DNA from: Clostridia bacterium
Lineage (GTDB): Bacteria > Bacillota > Clostridia > Oscillospirales > Acutalibacteraceae
NCBI GenBank assembly: GCA_900766585.1
Contig: CAAFVV010000006.1
Coordinates: 1-17,258, forward strand
Direction of reading: 5' to 3'
Length of the DNA stretch: 17,258 nucleotides
In this document: positions 15,083 through 17,258 of the stretch, one piece after another
Numbering within the stretch: position 1 is the first letter of the stretch
Layout: every line of letters starts with the position of its first letter
Program-made: the position numbers and the translations under genes
Notes under the pieces: generated by a model
The model's database searches: none
Seen by the model: the letters and a program-made list of their open reading frames with translations, nothing else
Told to the model about the DNA's origin: nothing

Positions 15083-16540
15083 ATGTCTGAACAAGACTTG
15101 TATGCCTGTAATAATCTGACCATGCTCACAGATTTTTATGAGCTGACCATGGCAAACGGCTTTTTTGAAAGCGGCAAGGGAGAGCAGATCGTCTATTTTG
15201 ATATGTTTTTCCGGCATATTCCCGATGACGGCGGCTATGCGGTCATGGCAGGTGTGGAGCAGCTGATCCACTACCTCTCCCATCTGCACTTTACGGCGGC
15301 GGACATCGACTATCTGCGCGGTAAAAATCTGTTCAGCGAGGACTTTCTGCAATACCTCGCCGACTTCCGGTTCTGCTGTGATGTATGGGCTGTTCCCGAG
15401 GGCACACCGATCTTCCCGCACGAGCCGATCGTCACCGTGCGCGGTCCCGCCATGCAGGCGCAGTTTATCGAGACGATGGTGCTGCTCTCGATCAACCACC
15501 AGTCGCTGATCGCCACCAAAGCCAGCCGTATCGTCCGCGCTGCGGACGGCCGCATGGTCATGGAATTCGGTTCCCGCCGCGCACAGGGCTACGACGGCGC
15601 GGTCTACGGCGCCCGTGCTGCCTATATCGGCGGATGCGCGGCGACGGCCTGCGCCATTGCCGACCGTGAGTTCCGTATTCCCGCCGCGGGTACCATGGCG
15701 CACAGCTGGGTTCAGCTGTTTGACTCCGAACTGGACGCATTCCGCGCCTATGCCCGCCAGTATCCGTCCAACTGCGTGCTTCTGGTCGACACCTACAGCG
15801 TGCTCAAATCCGGTATCCCGAACGCCATCCGCGTATTTAACGAGGAGCTTTTGCCGCGCGGTTTCCGCCCGAAGGGCATCCGTATCGACTCGGGCGATAT
15901 CACCTATCTGAGTAAAAAAGCCCGCCGCATGCTGGATGATGCCGGCTTTGCCGACTGCGGCATCGTCGCGTCCAACTCGCTGGACGAATATATCATCCGC
16001 GACATGATTCAGCAGGGCGCAGAGATCACCAGCTTTGGGGTGGGCGAGTGCCTCATCACCGCCTCCAGCGACCCCGTTTTCGGCGGCGTGTACAAGCTGG
16101 CTGCCGTGGAAAAGGACGGTGTGATCGACCCGCGCATCAAGGTCAGCGAAAACGTCGCCAAGATCACCAACCCCTGCTTTAAAAAAGTATGGCGGCTTTG
16201 TGACCGCGACAGCGGAAAGGCTATTGCCGATGTCATTACCCTGCACGATGAAGTGATCGATGACTCTAAGCCCTATGAGATCTTTGACCCCGAGCACATC
16301 TGGAAGCGCAAAACCGTGACCAATTTCACAGCACTTGCCCTTCAGGAGCAGATCTTTGACAAGGGGCAGTGCGTGTACACCTCCCCCGATCTCAAGACCA
16401 TCCAGACCTATTGCCGCCAGCAGCTCGCCACGCTGTGGGATGAGGTGCTGCGTTTTGACAATCCGCACACCTATTATGTCGATCTGTCGCAGGCGCTCTG
16501 GAACAAAAAGCAAAAGCTGCTCTCCGGATACGGAAAGTAA
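15083..16540 (+). CDS. pncB: Nicotinate phosphoribosyltransferase
   Basis: The 485-residue cytosolic enzyme joins nicotinate and PRPP to give nicotinate mononucleotide in NAD salvage (Preiss-Handler route), with ATP coupling. It has the family N-terminus LTDFYELTMANGFF, then EFGSRRAQGYDGAVYGARAA, the phosphohistidine region IPAAGTMAHSWVQLF (H207), LLVDTYSVLKSG, the phosphate-binding IRIDSGDITYLSKKAR, and FGVGECLITASSDPVFGGVYKL. Length fits the Gram-positive long form. ATG 15083 is chosen because GGAAGGGG is about 9 nt upstream and the conserved sequence starts soon after; the open frame upstream runs through the promoter. It seems monocistronic. I see no clear terminator after it, so read-through into the regulator is possible. 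Confidence 0.96.
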   Translation: MSEQDLYACNNLTMLTDFYELTMANGFFESGKGEQIVYFDMFFRHIPDDGGYAVMAGVEQLIHYLSHLHFTAADIDYLRGKNLFSEDFLQYLADFRFCCDVWAVPEGTPIFPHEPIVTVRGPAMQAQFIETMVLLSINHQSLIATKASRIVRAADGRMVMEFGSRRAQGYDGAVYGARAAYIGGCAATACAIADREFRIPAAGTMAHSWVQLFDSELDAFRAYARQYPSNCVLLVDTYSVLKSGIPNAIRVFNEELLPRGFRPKGIRIDSGDITYLSKKARRMLDDAGFADCGIVASNSLDEYIIRDMIQQGAEITSFGVGECLITASSDPVFGGVYKLAAVEKDGVIDPRIKVSENVAKITNPCFKKVWRLCDRDSGKAIADVITLHDEVIDDSKPYEIFDPEHIWKRKTVTNFTALALQEQIFDKGQCVYTSPDLKTIQTYCRQQLATLWDEVLRFDNPHTYYVDLSQALWNKKQKLLSGYGK

Positions 16541-16591
16541 ATTTTTCATGACTATTATCGGTTTTTTCATAAATTATACACATTCCTCTGC

Positions 16592-16597
16592 TATACT
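16592..16597 (+). promoter_or_regulatory. Putative -10 element of the regulator gene
   Basis: TATACT at 16592-16597 is followed by a small inverted repeat (GCAGAA/TTCTGC, 16602-16615) and then GGGGGAA ahead of ATG 16633. No good -35 is found at 16-18 bp, so the promoter may need an activator or be weak. Confidence 0.35.
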
Positions 16598-16632
16598 TAA
16601 GGCAGAATCTTCTGCATAAGGGGGAATGGTAA

Positions 16633-17115
16633 ATGTCAAAACTGATGTTTATTACCGGAGAGGACAGCCGACTGTTGGACATTTTGATTTCCTCTCTGAA
16701 AGAAAACGGATTTTCGGTTGATTACTCCAATTTTTCCGACGAAATGCCGCGTTCCACCGTCCGCGTCGACATTGCCCTTGTCTGCAAACCGGAAACGCCT
16801 CCGGACGAGGTGGCCTTCGGCGGCATCTCCATGGATACGGAAACGATGACGGCGATCAATGAGGACGGCAAACTGATCCACTTTACCCCGACGGAATTTT
16901 CACTGCTCACCTACCTGCTGGGGCATACAGACCGCGCCGTATCGCGCGATGAGCTGGTTCCGGCGGTGTGGGGATATGAAAACCGTCCCGGCGCCCGCAT
17001 GGCGGATGACACGATCAAACGTCTGCGCAGGAAGCTTATCAATACCCGTATGCGGGTCGAAACCATATGGGGATACGGCTTTAAAGTGACCGAGACCGAG
17101 CCGCACCGATCCTGA
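16633..17115 (+). CDS. PhoB/OmpR-type winged-helix regulator with truncated receiver
   Basis: The 160-residue protein ends in a full winged-helix DNA-binding domain (about 65-155): FTPTEFSLLTYLLGHTDRAVSRDELVPAVWG, then DDTIKRLRRKL as the recognition helix region and IWGYGFKV as the wing. The first 55 residues look like the opening of a receiver domain (KLMFITGEDSRLLDILISSLKENGFSVDY) but stop after about three strands. The usual phosphoacceptor position reads DIALVCKP, and the Thr/Ser and Lys switch residues have no room. It should thus act without phosphorylation, or bind through another signal. GGGGGAATGG lies about 5-10 nt upstream of the ATG. No histidine kinase is visible; an insertion sequence begins 24 bp downstream. 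Confidence 0.85.
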   Translation: MSKLMFITGEDSRLLDILISSLKENGFSVDYSNFSDEMPRSTVRVDIALVCKPETPPDEVAFGGISMDTETMTAINEDGKLIHFTPTEFSLLTYLLGHTDRAVSRDELVPAVWGYENRPGARMADDTIKRLRRKLINTRMRVETIWGYGFKVTETEPHRS

Positions 17116-17165
17116 CACAAGCAAGACCGCCCCACGGCTGTGGACTATATCCCCCAAAACGGACA

Positions 17166-17194
17166 GTGAAAAAAAGCACCTCCTGTTGTAGAAT
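17166..17194 (+). promoter_or_regulatory. Possible internal IS promoter
   Basis: GTGAAA (17166-17171) and TAGAAT (17189-17194) are 17 bp apart. Transcription would start near 17201, after the left arm of the inverted repeat, so the native transcript would hold only the right arm and a free AGGAGGTG. Confidence 0.4.
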
Positions 17195-17214
17195 AGAAAC
17201 TACAACAGGAGGTG
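17177..17214. repeat. 15-bp perfect inverted repeat burying the IS gene ribosome binding site
   Basis: CACCTCCTGTTGTAG (17177-17191) and CTACAACAGGAGGTG (17200-17214) pair perfectly around an 8-nt loop. The right arm contains AGGAGGTG, an ideal Shine-Dalgarno, 5 nt before ATG 17220. There is no U-tract, so it is not a terminator. Confidence 0.9.
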
Positions 17215-17219
17215 TTGTC

Positions 17220-17258
17220 ATGTCCAGGCAATATACAAAAGTAGAGGCGCTCAGCGAA
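17220..17258 (+). CDS. Start of a putative IS OrfA (helix-turn-helix transposase subunit), partial
   Basis: Only 13 codons are present (MSRQYTKVEALSE), running off the window. The opening resembles OrfA proteins of Clostridia IS3-like elements, which carry a helix-turn-helix and bind the IS ends. AGGAGGTG lies 5 nt upstream and strongly supports the start. The product name is inferred from context and a very short match. Confidence 0.5.
   Translation, partial: MSRQYTKVEALSE

Larger units (their letters stand above)
17139..17258 (+). mobile_element. Left end of an IS3-like insertion sequence, cut by the window edge
   Basis: The sequence from TGTGGACT/TGGACT (17139 or 17141) through ATCCCCCAAAACGGACAGTG resembles IS3-family left terminal repeats, which begin with TG and carry a CCCC-AAA-GGACA core. 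It leads within 80 bp to a short gene start that fits an OrfA helix-turn-helix protein. The right end and target duplication are outside the window, so the family call rests on the end pattern and 13 residues. Confidence 0.55.

Noticed and set aside
14963..16570. 535-codon open frame on the minus strand opposite pncB
   Set aside because: Antisense shadow of a clearly identified enzyme gene; the translation matches no known family by eye.

Overview
The window looks like chromosomal DNA of a Gram-positive, fairly GC-rich member of the Clostridia, probably Oscillospiraceae/Ruminococcaceae-like. Supporting signs are strong GGAGG-type ribosome binding sites, sigma-A promoters with exact 17-bp spacers, a T-box leader on alaS, the ACT/UPF0210 gene pair, a lipobox lipoprotein, and secreted VanY and M23 cell-wall peptidases. 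The taxon is inferred from gene content; no rRNA is present. Most of the window is ordinary housekeeping sequence. I see no CRISPR array, prophage or defence island.

Layout. (1) 1-125: two tandem rightward terminators belonging to a gene left of the window. (2) 136-3419, minus strand: one operon from a clear promoter (3391-3419): ACT-domain protein, UPF0210 protein, YfbR-like 5'-nucleotidase, VanY-type D,D-carboxypeptidase. (3) 3498-4717, minus: an AT-richer accessory patch with a small lipoprotein (DUF5412-like) and an unrecognised 242-residue protein. (4) 4779-7543, minus: low-molecular-weight tyrosine phosphatase, a minimal ComEA-type helix-hairpin-helix protein overlapping it by ATGA, and a large membrane-anchored LysM-G5-M23 peptidase with its own promoter at 7627-7655. 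(5) 7859-12128, plus: promoter, T-box riboswitch, alaS, a HIT protein and a DEDDh exonuclease with a C-terminal zinc ribbon, closed by a strong bidirectional terminator. (6) 12196-13878, plus: a 560-residue protein resembling the non-catalytic beta-domains of GH94/cyclic beta-glucan synthase proteins, with no catalytic domain. (7) 13968-14217: promoter, tRNA-Asp(GTC), tRNA-Thr(GGT), terminator. (8) 14281-14987: a DUF4375/DMP19-like gene whose 5' end appears frameshifted. (9) 15023-16540: nicotinate phosphoribosyltransferase. (10) 16633-17115: a PhoB/OmpR-type winged-helix regulator with a shortened receiver lacking the phosphoacceptor. (11) 17139-17258: the left end of an apparent IS3-like insertion sequence, truncated by the window edge.

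The best leads for a second look are the inverted repeat that buries the Shine-Dalgarno of the IS gene (an apparent guard against read-through transcription), the one-base frameshift in the DUF4375 gene, the catalytic-domain-less GH94-like protein, and the phosphorylation-independent-looking regulator beside the IS. None is convincingly a wholly new system.
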